A DNA stretch of 6,015 bases from Gammaproteobacteria bacterium (GCA_014238345.1 JABABF010000261.1:1-6015); one strand, 5' to 3'. Shown: positions 1 through 5,837, numbered from the stretch's first letter. The notes: generated by a model not told the origin, from the letters alone. A program made the numbers and translations.

Positions 1-1200
1 ATTAACAAAATGGATCGGGAGGATGCCAATCCAGAGCGAGTCAAGCAAGATTTGGCGGCGCTTGAAGTGGTGCCAGATGAATGGGGCGGCGAAGTGCAAT
101 TTGTGCCGGTGTCGGCACTCAGCGGCGATGGCGTGGACACATTATTGGAGGCGATCCAGCTGCAGGCCGAGTTGCTTGAACTGCGTGCACCCCCTGATGT
201 GCCCGCTTGGGGCACGGTGATTGAATCGCGGGTCGATACCCATCGCGGTGTCATCGCCTCCCTGCTGGTGCAGGGCGGGACTTTACAGCCAGGTGCTCTG
301 ATCAGCTGTGGTGGTCACAGTGGTCGTCTGCGTGATATGCGCAATGCCAGTGGCACCAAGCTGCGCGAGGCGTTGCCGTCGACACCAGTTGAAGTGTTGG
401 CGTTGAGCGAGCCGCCAGAGGCTGGCGAGCCCTTCCTAGTTGTCGCCGACGAGCGCCGGGCACGCGAGCTGGCAGCTCTGTCTAAGGCCGCCACCGCCGC
501 GACCGTTGAGCCGGGCGATATTAGAGAAGATGTGGAAGCGCTGTTTGCTGGCCTGCAACAGGGTGAGGTACGTGAACTGCTAATCGTGTTGCGCGTGGAT
601 GTGCAGGGCTCTTTGGAGGCATTGCGCGGCGCGCTCAGCAAACTGGCTGAATCGGTGGCGGGTGTCGATCTGCGTATTCTGGCGGCTGGAGTCGGTGCGA
701 TCAGCACTTCGGATATCAACTTGGCACACAGTTCTAAGGCTCTGGTCTTGGGTTTCAATGTGCGTGCTACCCCTGCTACCCAGAAATTGGCGCAACAATA
801 TGGGGTGACCCTCAATTATTACAGCATCATTTATGAATTGACCGAGGATGTGCAGAACCTAATGCTGGGGCTGCGTCCGCCAGAATTGAGTGAGCATATT
901 CTCGGTGTTGCTGAGGTGCGCGATGTGTTCAGTGCGCCGCGCTTTGGACAAATTGCTGGTTGCATGGTGGTTGAAGGGGAGGTGTTGCGTAACAAGCCCG
1001 TGCGCGTGTTGCGCGACAGCGTGGTTATCTTCGAAGGTCAGCTGGATTCGTTGCGGCGCTTCAAGGATGATGTTGCCACCGTCTCCAATGGCACGGAATG
1101 TGGCATTGGGGTGCGGAATTACGATGATGTGCGTCCCGGCGACCGTCTCGAAATATTTGAGGAAAGGGAGGTTGTGCGTGGCACTGGAACAGCGGGCTAG
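1..1200 (+). CDS. infB: Translation initiation factor IF-2, C-terminal part (5' truncated by window edge)
   Basis: IF2 is the GTPase that brings initiator fMet-tRNA to the 30S subunit and promotes 50S joining. The reading frame is open from base 1, so the first ATG at 10 is internal; 399 residues are visible. The first residues carry the G4 guanine-recognition motif NKMD (residues 2-5), and the G5 motif SAL lies at 38-40. A beta-barrel domain II follows (about 70-155), then domain C1 with ADVQGS-like VDVQGS (about 199-204) and a GFNVRA motif (about 251-256). The fMet-tRNA-binding C2 domain (about 310-390) has GCMV (Cys321), LRRFKDDV and ECGIGV (Glu366, Cys367). The N-terminal region and G1-G3 motifs lie outside the window. 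The C-terminus is intact and ends only about three residues beyond the E. coli protein. Its last 23 nt overlap rbfA and contain that gene's start. The linker between domain II and C1 is unusually acidic (see findings). Identity is very secure. Confidence 0.98.
   Translation: MNKMDREDANPERVKQDLAALEVVPDEWGGEVQFVPVSALSGDGVDTLLEAIQLQAELLELRAPPDVPAWGTVIESRVDTHRGVIASLLVQGGTLQPGALISCGGHSGRLRDMRNASGTKLREALPSTPVEVLALSEPPEAGEPFLVVADERRARELAALSKAATAATVEPGDIREDVEALFAGLQQGEVRELLIVLRVDVQGSLEALRGALSKLAESVAGVDLRILAAGVGAISTSDINLAHSSKALVLGFNVRATPATQKLAQQYGVTLNYYSIIYELTEDVQNLMLGLRPPELSEHILGVAEVRDVFSAPRFGQIAGCMVVEGEVLRNKPVRVLRDSVVIFEGQLDSLRRFKDDVATVSNGTECGIGVRNYDDVRPGDRLEIFEEREVVRGTGTAG
1166..1171 (+). promoter_or_regulatory. 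Ribosome binding site of rbfA, inside infB
   Basis: GGGAGG lies 6 nt upstream of a GTG at 1178 and is the strongest Shine-Dalgarno match in the window. It decides the rbfA start: GTG at 1178 gives a protein whose N-terminus matches RbfA in register. It sits within the coding end of infB, so ribosomes terminating infB pass through it, which suggests translational coupling. Confidence 0.85.
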
Positions 1201-1576
1201 CCGTGTGGGCAGTCATCTGCAGCGTGAGGTTGGAGCCTTGATCCATCGCGAATTGCGCGATCCTCGCATCGGCTCGGTCAGTGTGGTCGGTGTGGATGTC
1301 AGCCGTGACCTAAGTCATGCCAATATCTATGTCACAGTACTCGGCTGTGAAGATGCCGAGGCTGCCGCACCATCGCTGGTGGCTTTGAACGGTGCCAGTG
1401 GTCACTTGCGTTCCCGAATGGCGGCAACCGCCGAGTTGCGCGCGATGCCACGGCTACGTTTTTTCTACGATCGCGGGGTAAGTAATGGTCGCCGCGTCGA
1501 AGCGTTGATGCGACCAGACATGCCTCCCGATGTTTCGGGGCCAGGCTATGCTATAGATTCTCGGGTATCGTCGTGA
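1178..1576 (+). CDS. rbfA: Ribosome-binding factor A
   Basis: RbfA is a small KH-fold protein that binds the 30S subunit late in assembly and helps mature the 5' end of 16S rRNA; in E. coli it is needed at low temperature. The product is 132 residues, the usual family length. Visible family features are the N-terminal helix RVGSHLQREV followed by RELRDPRIG (about 24-32), the segment DVSRDLSHANIYVTV (about 40-54), and the AxG-type helix-kink motif ASG (73-75) of this KH fold. The C-terminal strand FFYDRGVSNGRRVEALM (about 95-111) is also present. The GTG start is chosen from the GGGAGG site 6 nt upstream and the family N-terminus; the open frame extends further upstream to 890 but that part is infB read out of frame. 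The start overlaps the end of infB by 23 nt, and the TGA stop overlaps the truB start in GTGA, so the three genes look translationally coupled. Confidence 0.96.
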   Translation: MALEQRASRVGSHLQREVGALIHRELRDPRIGSVSVVGVDVSRDLSHANIYVTVLGCEDAEAAAPSLVALNGASGHLRSRMAATAELRAMPRLRFFYDRGVSNGRRVEALMRPDMPPDVSGPGYAIDSRVSS

Positions 1577-2496
1577 GACGGCGGCGCCGGGGGCGGCCTG
1601 TACACGGCATCATACCGCTAAACAAGCCTGCCGGACGCAGCTCAAATGCGGTGCTGCAAGAGGTGAAATCGTTGCTTCAAGCCGCCAAAGCTGGCCACAC
1701 AGGGAGCCTTGACCCGCTGGCTACAGGCGTGTTGCCTATCTGTTGTGGCGAGGCAACTAAATTCGCACAATTCTTACTCAACGCCGATAAAGGTTATTAT
1801 AGTACGTTGCGTTTTGGCATAGAGACAGACAGTGGTGATAGCGATGGTTGCGAGATTTCCCGTGCCAGTGCTGCAACGATTAGCGCTGTGGCAGTGGAGC
1901 GGGCACTGGCGCCGTTGCGTGGCGAAATCCAGCAAGTCCCCTCAATGTTCTCGGCGCTCAAGCGCGATGGTCAGCCGCTTTACAAGCTGGCACGGCGCGG
2001 CATCAAGGTGGCGTTGGAAGCGCGTCCAGTGACTGTCCACGAATTGCGTTTGCTCGATTTTCGCGCTGGGGAGGTAGCTGAGGCAGAGCTCAAGATCCAC
2101 TGTAGCAAGGGCACCTATGTGCGCATGTTGGCGGTGGAGCTGGGTCGTGAGTTGGGCTGTGGGGCGCATGTTACAGCATTGCATCGCTATCAGGCCGGGG
2201 GTTTTGACGATGCGGATACGGTGAGTATGGAGCAATTGCGCGAACTGAGTGAAGCAGGGTGCATGGCCGACATGGATGCGTTGTTGCGCCCGGTGGGTGA
2301 TGCGGTGGGGCACCTGCCAGAGGTGTGTTTGCAGGCGGTCGATGGCCATTACCTGTGCCGCGGTCAAGCGGTGCGAGCCGATGGCGCGGCGAGCAGCGGA
2401 CTGGTGCGTTTGCGCTTGGCAGACGGTCAGTTCCTTGGTGTTGGCGAAGTCCTCGCAGATGGTAAATTGGCGCCGCGGCGACTAGTTGCTGCCTGA
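1573..2496 (+). CDS. truB: tRNA pseudouridine(55) synthase TruB
   Basis: TruB converts uridine 55 in the T-loop of nearly all elongator tRNAs to pseudouridine and also acts as a tRNA folding chaperone. The 307-residue product is close to the E. coli length. The catalytic motif GHTGSLDPLATGVLPI starts at residue 41, with the nucleophile Asp47. Tyr75, in KGYY before a TDSGDSDG segment, matches the conserved base-stacking tyrosine. CSKGTYVR (177-184) carries the conserved C-terminal active-site arginine, and GCGAHV (195-200) follows. The C-terminal PUA-like domain ends in GQFLGVGEV and LAPRRL. The N-terminus is arginine-rich (MRRRRRGRPVHG), as in E. coli. The GTG at 1573 overlaps the rbfA stop (GTGA), and I see no good Shine-Dalgarno before it, consistent with re-initiation. 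It ends in tandem stops, TGA TAG. Confidence 0.97.
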   Translation: MRRRRRGRPVHGIIPLNKPAGRSSNAVLQEVKSLLQAAKAGHTGSLDPLATGVLPICCGEATKFAQFLLNADKGYYSTLRFGIETDSGDSDGCEISRASAATISAVAVERALAPLRGEIQQVPSMFSALKRDGQPLYKLARRGIKVALEARPVTVHELRLLDFRAGEVAEAELKIHCSKGTYVRMLAVELGRELGCGAHVTALHRYQAGGFDDADTVSMEQLRELSEAGCMADMDALLRPVGDAVGHLPEVCLQAVDGHYLCRGQAVRADGAASSGLVRLRLADGQFLGVGEVLADGKLAPRRLVAA

Positions 2497-2499
2497 TAG

Positions 2500-2556
2500 C
2501 GCATCACCACAATGACCACCACAAAAGCGAACGATACGAGAGAGTGGTGATAAGCG
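2500..2556 (+). promoter_or_regulatory. rpsO leader: inverted repeat sequestering the ribosome binding site
   Basis: The truB-rpsO spacer holds a perfect 8-bp inverted repeat, ATCACCAC (2503-2510) and GTGGTGAT (2544-2551). The right arm is the only Shine-Dalgarno-like sequence before the rpsO ATG (one mismatch to GAGGTGAT, 5 nt spacing). Skipping an AA bulge (2552-2553), CGC at 2500-2502 pairs with GCG at 2554-2556, lengthening the stem to 11 pairs ending against the start codon. A second CACCACA (2517-2523; first copy 2505-2511) can pair with GTGGTG instead. Known: E. coli S15 represses its own translation by binding a leader structure overlapping its RBS. Inference: this is the functional counterpart here. 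No convincing sigma-70 promoter is visible in the spacer. Confidence 0.6.
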
Positions 2557-2871
2557 ATGAATGAAGTATTAGAGGCAGATAACAACAATGGTGCGGCGGC
2601 AGAGCCGTTGCGCAGTGTGCGGCGGAGTGGCATCGTTGCCAACTACGCTCAGAGTGAGCAGGATACTGGTTCCCCCGAAGTGCAGTCGGCATTGCTGAGT
2701 GATAGTATCCGTGTGCTACAGACGCATTTGAAGACGCATTCAAAAGATCACAGCTCCCGGCGCGGCATGATCCGCATGGTCAACCAGCGGCGCAAGTTGT
2801 TGGATTACCTCAAACGGAAAGATCTGAAGCGCTACAGCGAACTCATCTCCAGTCTTGGACTGCGTCGCTAG
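2557..2871 (+). CDS. rpsO: 30S ribosomal protein S15, N-terminally extended
   Basis: S15 is a primary-binding protein of the 30S central domain; it contacts 16S helices 20-22 and forms an intersubunit bridge. The conserved core is complete: DTGSPEVQ (36-43), HLKTHSKDHSSRRG (57-70, with the rRNA-contacting HSKDH and SRRG), MVNQRRKLLDYLK and the terminal LGLRR. The product is 104 residues against 88-89 in E. coli. The extra roughly 15 residues are at the N-terminus (MNEVLEADNNNGAAAE), acidic and low in complexity. ATG at 2557 is the first possible start because an in-frame TAA lies at 2551-2553, and it has a GTGGTGAT site 5 nt upstream. In-frame TTG (2608) and GTG (2617) would give a standard-length protein but lack a good Shine-Dalgarno. 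The gene lies between truB and pnp as in E. coli and is probably autoregulated through its leader. Confidence 0.97.
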   Translation: MNEVLEADNNNGAAAEPLRSVRRSGIVANYAQSEQDTGSPEVQSALLSDSIRVLQTHLKTHSKDHSSRRGMIRMVNQRRKLLDYLKRKDLKRYSELISSLGLRR

Positions 2872-2884
2872 TGGTGCGCCTGAT

Positions 2885-2914
2885 CAGTTGCGGTTTAAAT
2901 GGCAACCGCAACTG
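2885..2914 (+). other. Perfect 11-bp hairpin in the rpsO-pnp spacer
   Basis: CAGTTGCGGTT (2885-2895) and AACCGCAACTG (2904-2914) are exact reverse complements around an 8-nt loop, starting 14 nt after the rpsO stop. No T-run follows, so this is not a canonical intrinsic terminator. In E. coli the same spacer holds the rpsO terminator t1 and, nearer pnp, the RNase III-cut stem used in PNPase autoregulation. By position this hairpin could stabilise the rpsO 3' end, act as a processing site, or both. The structure is seen directly; the role is inferred. Confidence 0.7.
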
Positions 2915-2934
2915 TGCGCTCGGCCTTGGCACGG

Positions 2935-2988
2935 CACTCATCCCAGAACATCCCCTTTACATCCACAACCAATCCACCGCAATCCATA
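2935..2988 (+). promoter_or_regulatory. C-rich, G-poor pnp leader (possible Rho-utilisation or unstructured loading region)
   Basis: By my count these 54 nt contain 24 C and only 2 G, unlike the G-rich coding DNA around them, and run up to the pnp ribosome binding site (AGGA, 2988-2991). Such C-over-G stretches are unstructured and are typical of Rho-binding sites. They also suit ribosomal protein S1 or PNPase's own KH/S1 domains. The composition is directly visible; any regulatory role is inference. Confidence 0.35.
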
Positions 2989-2998
2989 GGAAAAACTA

Positions 2999-5131
2999 GT
3001 GAACCAAGAGACTCCAGAGAACCATAACCCACTGCAGGGTTCCGCCCACCGTCAGACTTTTAGTCTCGGCGAGCAAAGCTTCACACTAGAGACCGGGCGC
3101 ATCGCACGTCAGGCGACTGGTGCGGTGATGGTCAGCGTCGGCGATACCCGTGTGCTGGCTACTGTCGTATTAGGTCGCGTCATTGAAGATGCCAAATTTC
3201 TACCTCTGACCGTGCAGTACCAAGAGCGCTTTTACGCTACGGGGCGTATTCCGGGCAGCTTCTTTCGCCGCGAGGGTCGCCCGAGCGAAAAAGAAGTGCT
3301 GACTTCGCGCTTGATCGACCGCCCCATTCGCCCGCTGTTCCCCAAGAGCTGCACGCAGGAAATACAGCTAATCTGCACGGTGATGTCGGCTGAGCGAAAG
3401 CAGAATACCGATATTGCGGCGATGATTGGTGCCTCGGCGGCACTGGCCGTGGCGGGTGCTCCCTGTAGCGGTGTGATCAGTGCAGTGCGGGTTGGTTACG
3501 ATATTGCCAGCAACCAATACCTGCTCAATCCCAGTGACGAGCAGCTACAGTCCTCGTCATTAGACATGGTGGTGGCGGGTGGCCGCGGCGGGGTATTGAT
3601 GGTGGAATCAGAGGCCTCACAACTGAGTGAGGAGTTGATGCTCGGCGCGGTGCTGTTTGCGCAGAACGCACTCCTGCCCGCTCTGGATGCGATTGAGGCG
3701 CTGGCCAAAGATGCTGGAGCCCAAGCGCCCCCCATGCCGAAGCCATCGTTGCCCAGCGATGCTCTGCTGGCCGCCATTGAGGCGTGCAGTGGCGATGCGT
3801 TGCGTGCTGCCTGTGCCAATCCTGACAAAAAGGCGCGCAATCGCGCCTTTGATGAGCTGCGTGAGACGGCACATGCGGCGCTGGCAGCAGAGTATGGCGG
3901 TGAGGCGCTCTCCACGGCGTTGCAGTACTTCCAGCGTAGCGAAGTGCGTCGCCGCATCCTCGACGGCGAGCCACGCATTGATGGGCGCGACGCGCGCACG
4001 GTGCGTCCTATTGAGACTGAGGTTGGTCTGTTGCCAGGGACTCATGGCTCGTCGATGTTCACTCGTGGCGAGACTCAGGCCATCGCTGTCACCACCCTCG
4101 GAGGTGCCCGCGATGCACAGATTGTTGATAGCTTGGAGGGACGCGAAGACGATCCCTTTATGTTGCACTACAACTTCCCGCCCTACTCGGTCGGCGAGAG
4201 TCGTCGCATGATGCCGCCATCGCGGCGCGAGATCGGCCACGGTCGCTTGGCACGGCGCGCCTTGACGGCGCTGTTGCCCAGCCCAGAGGCCTTCCCTTAC
4301 ACTCTGCGTGTGGTGTCGGAAATCACCGAGTCCAACGGCTCGAGTTCGATGGCCACCGTTTGCGCCAGTAGTCTTGCGCTGATGGATGCCGGAGTGCCAT
4401 TGGCCGCTCCAGTGGCAGGCATTGCCATGGGTTTGGTCAGTGATGGCGATCGCTCTGCAGTGCTGACCGACATCCTCGGCGACGAAGATCACTTGGGTGA
4501 CATGGACTTCAAGGTGGCTGGCACCGCCACAGGCATCACAGCGCTACAGATGGATATCAAGATCGACGGCCTAGAGCAGTCGGTATTGGAGCAGGCGCTG
4601 GCACAGGCGCACGAGGCGCGGCTACACATCCTTGAGCAGATGGCTCTCTCGCTGTCCGCCCCGCGCGAGCGCGTCGCGTCCAAGGCTCCACAATTTGAGA
4701 TTGTCCGCATCCCGGAAAATCGTGTCCGCGATTTGATCGGGCGCGGCGGGTCGACAGTGCGAGGCATCACTGATGACACCGGTGCCAATATTGATATCAA
4801 CCAGGACGGCACTGTGCGGGTCTACGCCGAAAGCCGCGAGGTACTTGAGCAGGCGGTCGCGCGCATCAAGAGCGTGACCGTTGATGTGGAAGTTGGCGGC
4901 ATCTATGAGGGCACTGTGGTCAGCTTGCAGAAGTACGGAGCTTTCGTCAATATCATGCCGGGTCGAGACGGTTTGGTACATGCTTCCGAGGTGATTTCCT
5001 CCGATGGCTTCTGCCGCGTCGAAGAGCATTTAGAGGAAGGTCAGAAAGTGCGCGTCAAGGTGCTAGAAGTCGATGACCGCGGCAAAGTGCGTCTCAGTAT
5101 GAAAGCGCTAGAAGGCGAAGGCGGCGCGTAG
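2999..5131 (+). CDS. pnp: Polyribonucleotide nucleotidyltransferase (PNPase)
   Basis: PNPase is a trimeric 3'-to-5' phosphorolytic exoribonuclease that releases nucleoside diphosphates and is usually part of the RNA degradosome. All domains are present in 710 residues. RNase PH-like domain 1 (about 20-150) contains FFRREGRP (88-95) and LIDRPIRPLFP. A helical linker follows (about 245-320). RNase PH-like domain 2 (about 328-545) has THGSSMFTRGETQ (348-360), RREIGHGR, the phosphate-binding NGSSSM (446-451) and GDEDHLGDMD, whose Asp495 and Asp501 correspond to the metal-binding pair. The KH domain (about 565-625) has GRGG at 581-584, and the S1 domain spans about 634-702. GTG at 2999 is set by AGGA 7 nt upstream and an in-frame TAG at 2987-2989. 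The N-terminus is about 12 residues longer than in E. coli. The C-terminus ends just after S1, lacking the Ala/Pro/Glu-rich tail that E. coli uses beyond this point. Confidence 0.98.
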   Translation: MNQETPENHNPLQGSAHRQTFSLGEQSFTLETGRIARQATGAVMVSVGDTRVLATVVLGRVIEDAKFLPLTVQYQERFYATGRIPGSFFRREGRPSEKEVLTSRLIDRPIRPLFPKSCTQEIQLICTVMSAERKQNTDIAAMIGASAALAVAGAPCSGVISAVRVGYDIASNQYLLNPSDEQLQSSSLDMVVAGGRGGVLMVESEASQLSEELMLGAVLFAQNALLPALDAIEALAKDAGAQAPPMPKPSLPSDALLAAIEACSGDALRAACANPDKKARNRAFDELRETAHAALAAEYGGEALSTALQYFQRSEVRRRILDGEPRIDGRDARTVRPIETEVGLLPGTHGSSMFTRGETQAIAVTTLGGARDAQIVDSLEGREDDPFMLHYNFPPYSVGESRRMMPPSRREIGHGRLARRALTALLPSPEAFPYTLRVVSEITESNGSSSMATVCASSLALMDAGVPLAAPVAGIAMGLVSDGDRSAVLTDILGDEDHLGDMDFKVAGTATGITALQMDIKIDGLEQSVLEQALAQAHEARLHILEQMALSLSAPRERVASKAPQFEIVRIPENRVRDLIGRGGSTVRGITDDTGANIDINQDGTVRVYAESREVLEQAVARIKSVTVDVEVGGIYEGTVVSLQKYGAFVNIMPGRDGLVHASEVISSDGFCRVEEHLEEGQKVRVKVLEVDDRGKVRLSMKALEGEGGA
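3827..3850 (-). terminator. Terminator-shaped hairpin inside pnp, oriented on the minus strand
   Basis: AAAGGCGCG (3829-3837) and CGCGCCTTT (3842-3850) form a perfect 9-bp inverted repeat with a 4-nt loop. Read on the minus strand, a GC stem (GGCGCG-ATTG-CGCGCC) is followed at once by five T (3831 down to 3827), the form of an intrinsic terminator. On the plus strand only three T follow. It lies in the variable helical linker of PNPase, where codon choice is least constrained. It could stop antisense transcripts arriving from panC-panD, or be chance in GC-rich coding DNA. Confidence 0.35.
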
Positions 5132-5380
5132 CCAGTAGCTCGCCAATAAGTCTAGGCGCGGCGAGGCTGTCGCAACGAGATCGCTGATGCTTGCGGTGTC
5201 TTGCTTCCTTCGTGCCTATTGGCCATGGGAGAATGGGGGCAGAACCTAGAGCCGTCCCCGAGGTCGCCTACGCCACCATGCAGAATGTGTGGCAATGTGC
5301 GGCGCAAGATAGATTGTTAGGGTGCGCGCTGATTTCTCCCCCAATGCTCCCTCTGCGGAAGGGGTTATCTGGCTGAGTAA
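5132..5380. other. Convergent intergenic region between pnp and panD, no gene recognised
   Basis: These 249 nt separate the 3' ends of pnp and panD. I see no credible gene, tRNA or canonical terminator for either side. Weak structure includes CTCGCC (5139-5144) with GGCGAG (5160-5165), and CGCAA (5171-5175) with TTGCG (5191-5195), neither followed by a T-run. A 61-codon ORF (5191-5376) lacks coding character. The panD-proximal third holds the C-rich/G-rich repeat listed separately. Confidence 0.6.
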
Positions 5381-5384
5381 TCAG
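5329..5384. repeat. Imperfect inverted repeat at the panD 3' end, possibly a bidirectional terminator or degenerate REP-like element
   Basis: CTGATT (5329-5334) pairs with AATCAG (5379-5384), the latter spanning the panD stop codon. Inside, CCCTC (5349-5353) pairs with GAAGGG (5358-5363) around a TGCG loop with one bulged A. The C-rich arm CCCCC (5338-5342) plus CTCCC (5347-5351) can instead pair at long range with GGGAG (5227-5231) and GGGGG (5235-5239). The alternation of C-tracts and G-tracts around TGCGG resembles the short GC palindromes scattered between genes in many gammaproteobacteria. No copy elsewhere in the window confirms this, and no T-run follows. Confidence 0.25.
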
Positions 5385-5761
5385 GCCGCCTGTACTGGAA
5401 TGGCGTGACCTGTACGCTGGATGTGATTGTGCTGATCAAGATAAATCAGTTTGGGTCGGTGGGCAGCGAGTTCAGCCTCTTCGTATTCGGCATAGGCGCA
5501 GATGATCACGCGATCGCCGACATTGGCGTGTCTTGCGGCTGCGCCGTTGATGGAGATCACCCCTGAATGTTGCTCGGCACGGATGGTGTAGGTGGTCAGA
5601 CGTGTGCCGTTGTTCATGTTGTAGATATGCACCTGCTGGTACTCAAGGATGCCGGATTGATCCAACAGCTGCCCGTCAATGGCGCAGGAACCCTCATACT
5701 CCAAGTGTACGTCGGTAATGCATGCCTGATGCAATTTGGCTTGCAACATAGTTTGGCGCAT
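5381..5761 (-). CDS. panD: Aspartate 1-decarboxylase precursor (pyruvoyl enzyme)
   Basis: PanD decarboxylates L-aspartate to beta-alanine, the amine half of pantothenate, in the cytoplasm. The 126-residue product has exactly the E. coli length. Self-cleavage at Gly24-Ser25 in YEGSCAID turns Ser25 into the pyruvoyl cofactor; both residues are present. Lys9, Arg54, Thr57 and Tyr58 (in NGTRLTTYTI) match the active-site residues of the E. coli enzyme, and INGAAARHANVGD (71-83) is the conserved core strand. The C-terminus ends in the typical AIPVQAA. The ATG (complement of 5759-5761) gives MRQTML, matching the family N-terminus, and has GAGGG 8 nt upstream. The gene lies 76 nt downstream of panC on the same strand and is probably cotranscribed with it. 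It converges on pnp. The natural regulator PanZ is not in the window, and no promoter is visible upstream within it. Confidence 0.98.
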   Translation of the reverse strand: MRQTMLQAKLHQACITDVHLEYEGSCAIDGQLLDQSGILEYQQVHIYNMNNGTRLTTYTIRAEQHSGVISINGAAARHANVGDRVIICAYAEYEEAELAAHRPKLIYLDQHNHIQRTGHAIPVQAA

Positions 5762-5769
5762 CGCTGAAA

Positions 5770-5774
5770 CCCTC
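5770..5774 (-). promoter_or_regulatory. Ribosome binding site of panD
   Basis: On the minus strand GAGGG lies 8 nt before the panD ATG. It supports that ATG over the internal Met5 codon as the start. Confidence 0.7.
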
Positions 5775-5782
5775 GTCTTCCC

Positions 5783-5834
5783 CAGTTATCGCCGCTGGCG
5801 ACACTGCATTGTTCATGGCTCTCGCCACAAGAGC
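5783..5834 (-). other. Two small hairpins in the panC-panD spacer
   Basis: The 76-nt spacer contains two potential stems. The first, right after the panC stop, is GCTCT (5818-5822) with AGAGC (5830-5834) and a 7-nt loop. The second, TCGCC (5789-5793) with GGCGA (5797-5801), has a 3-nt loop and is extended by CAGT (5783-5786) pairing with ACTG (5803-5806) across a small internal loop. Neither has a following T-run on the minus strand, so they are not plain terminators. They may affect mRNA stability or relative expression of panC and panD. Confidence 0.35.
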
Positions 5835-5837
5835 TGT

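Noticed and set aside
315..815. Minus-strand ORF of 166 codons within infB
   Set aside because: It is antisense to conserved IF2 domains, rich in Ser/Arg/Ala without motifs, and has no context supporting a gene.
890..1177. Extending rbfA upstream to the ATG at 890
   Set aside because: This part is infB read in another frame. RbfA homology starts just after the GTG at 1178, which has its own strong RBS.
2497..2556. A sigma-70 promoter for rpsO in the truB spacer, as in E. coli
   Set aside because: I found no convincing -10 and -35 pair at proper spacing; a promoter inside truB cannot be excluded by eye.
3617..4492. Long minus-strand ORF (291 codons) inside pnp
   Set aside because: It is fully antisense to a well-conserved PNPase region, has no recognisable protein motif, and is the kind of open frame that GC-rich coding DNA produces by chance.
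5132..5330. A canonical intrinsic terminator after pnp
   Set aside because: The short stems here (5139-5165, 5171-5195) have wide loops and no T-run.
5191..5376. 61-codon plus-strand ORF in the pnp-panD gap
   Set aside because: No RBS before its ATG, no family resemblance, and an irregular composition; it looks like a chance open frame.
5702..5816. Small minus-strand ORF starting at the ATG at 5816 and overlapping the panD start out of frame
   Set aside because: No Shine-Dalgarno site or amino-acid pattern suggesting a leader peptide; panD has its own good RBS.
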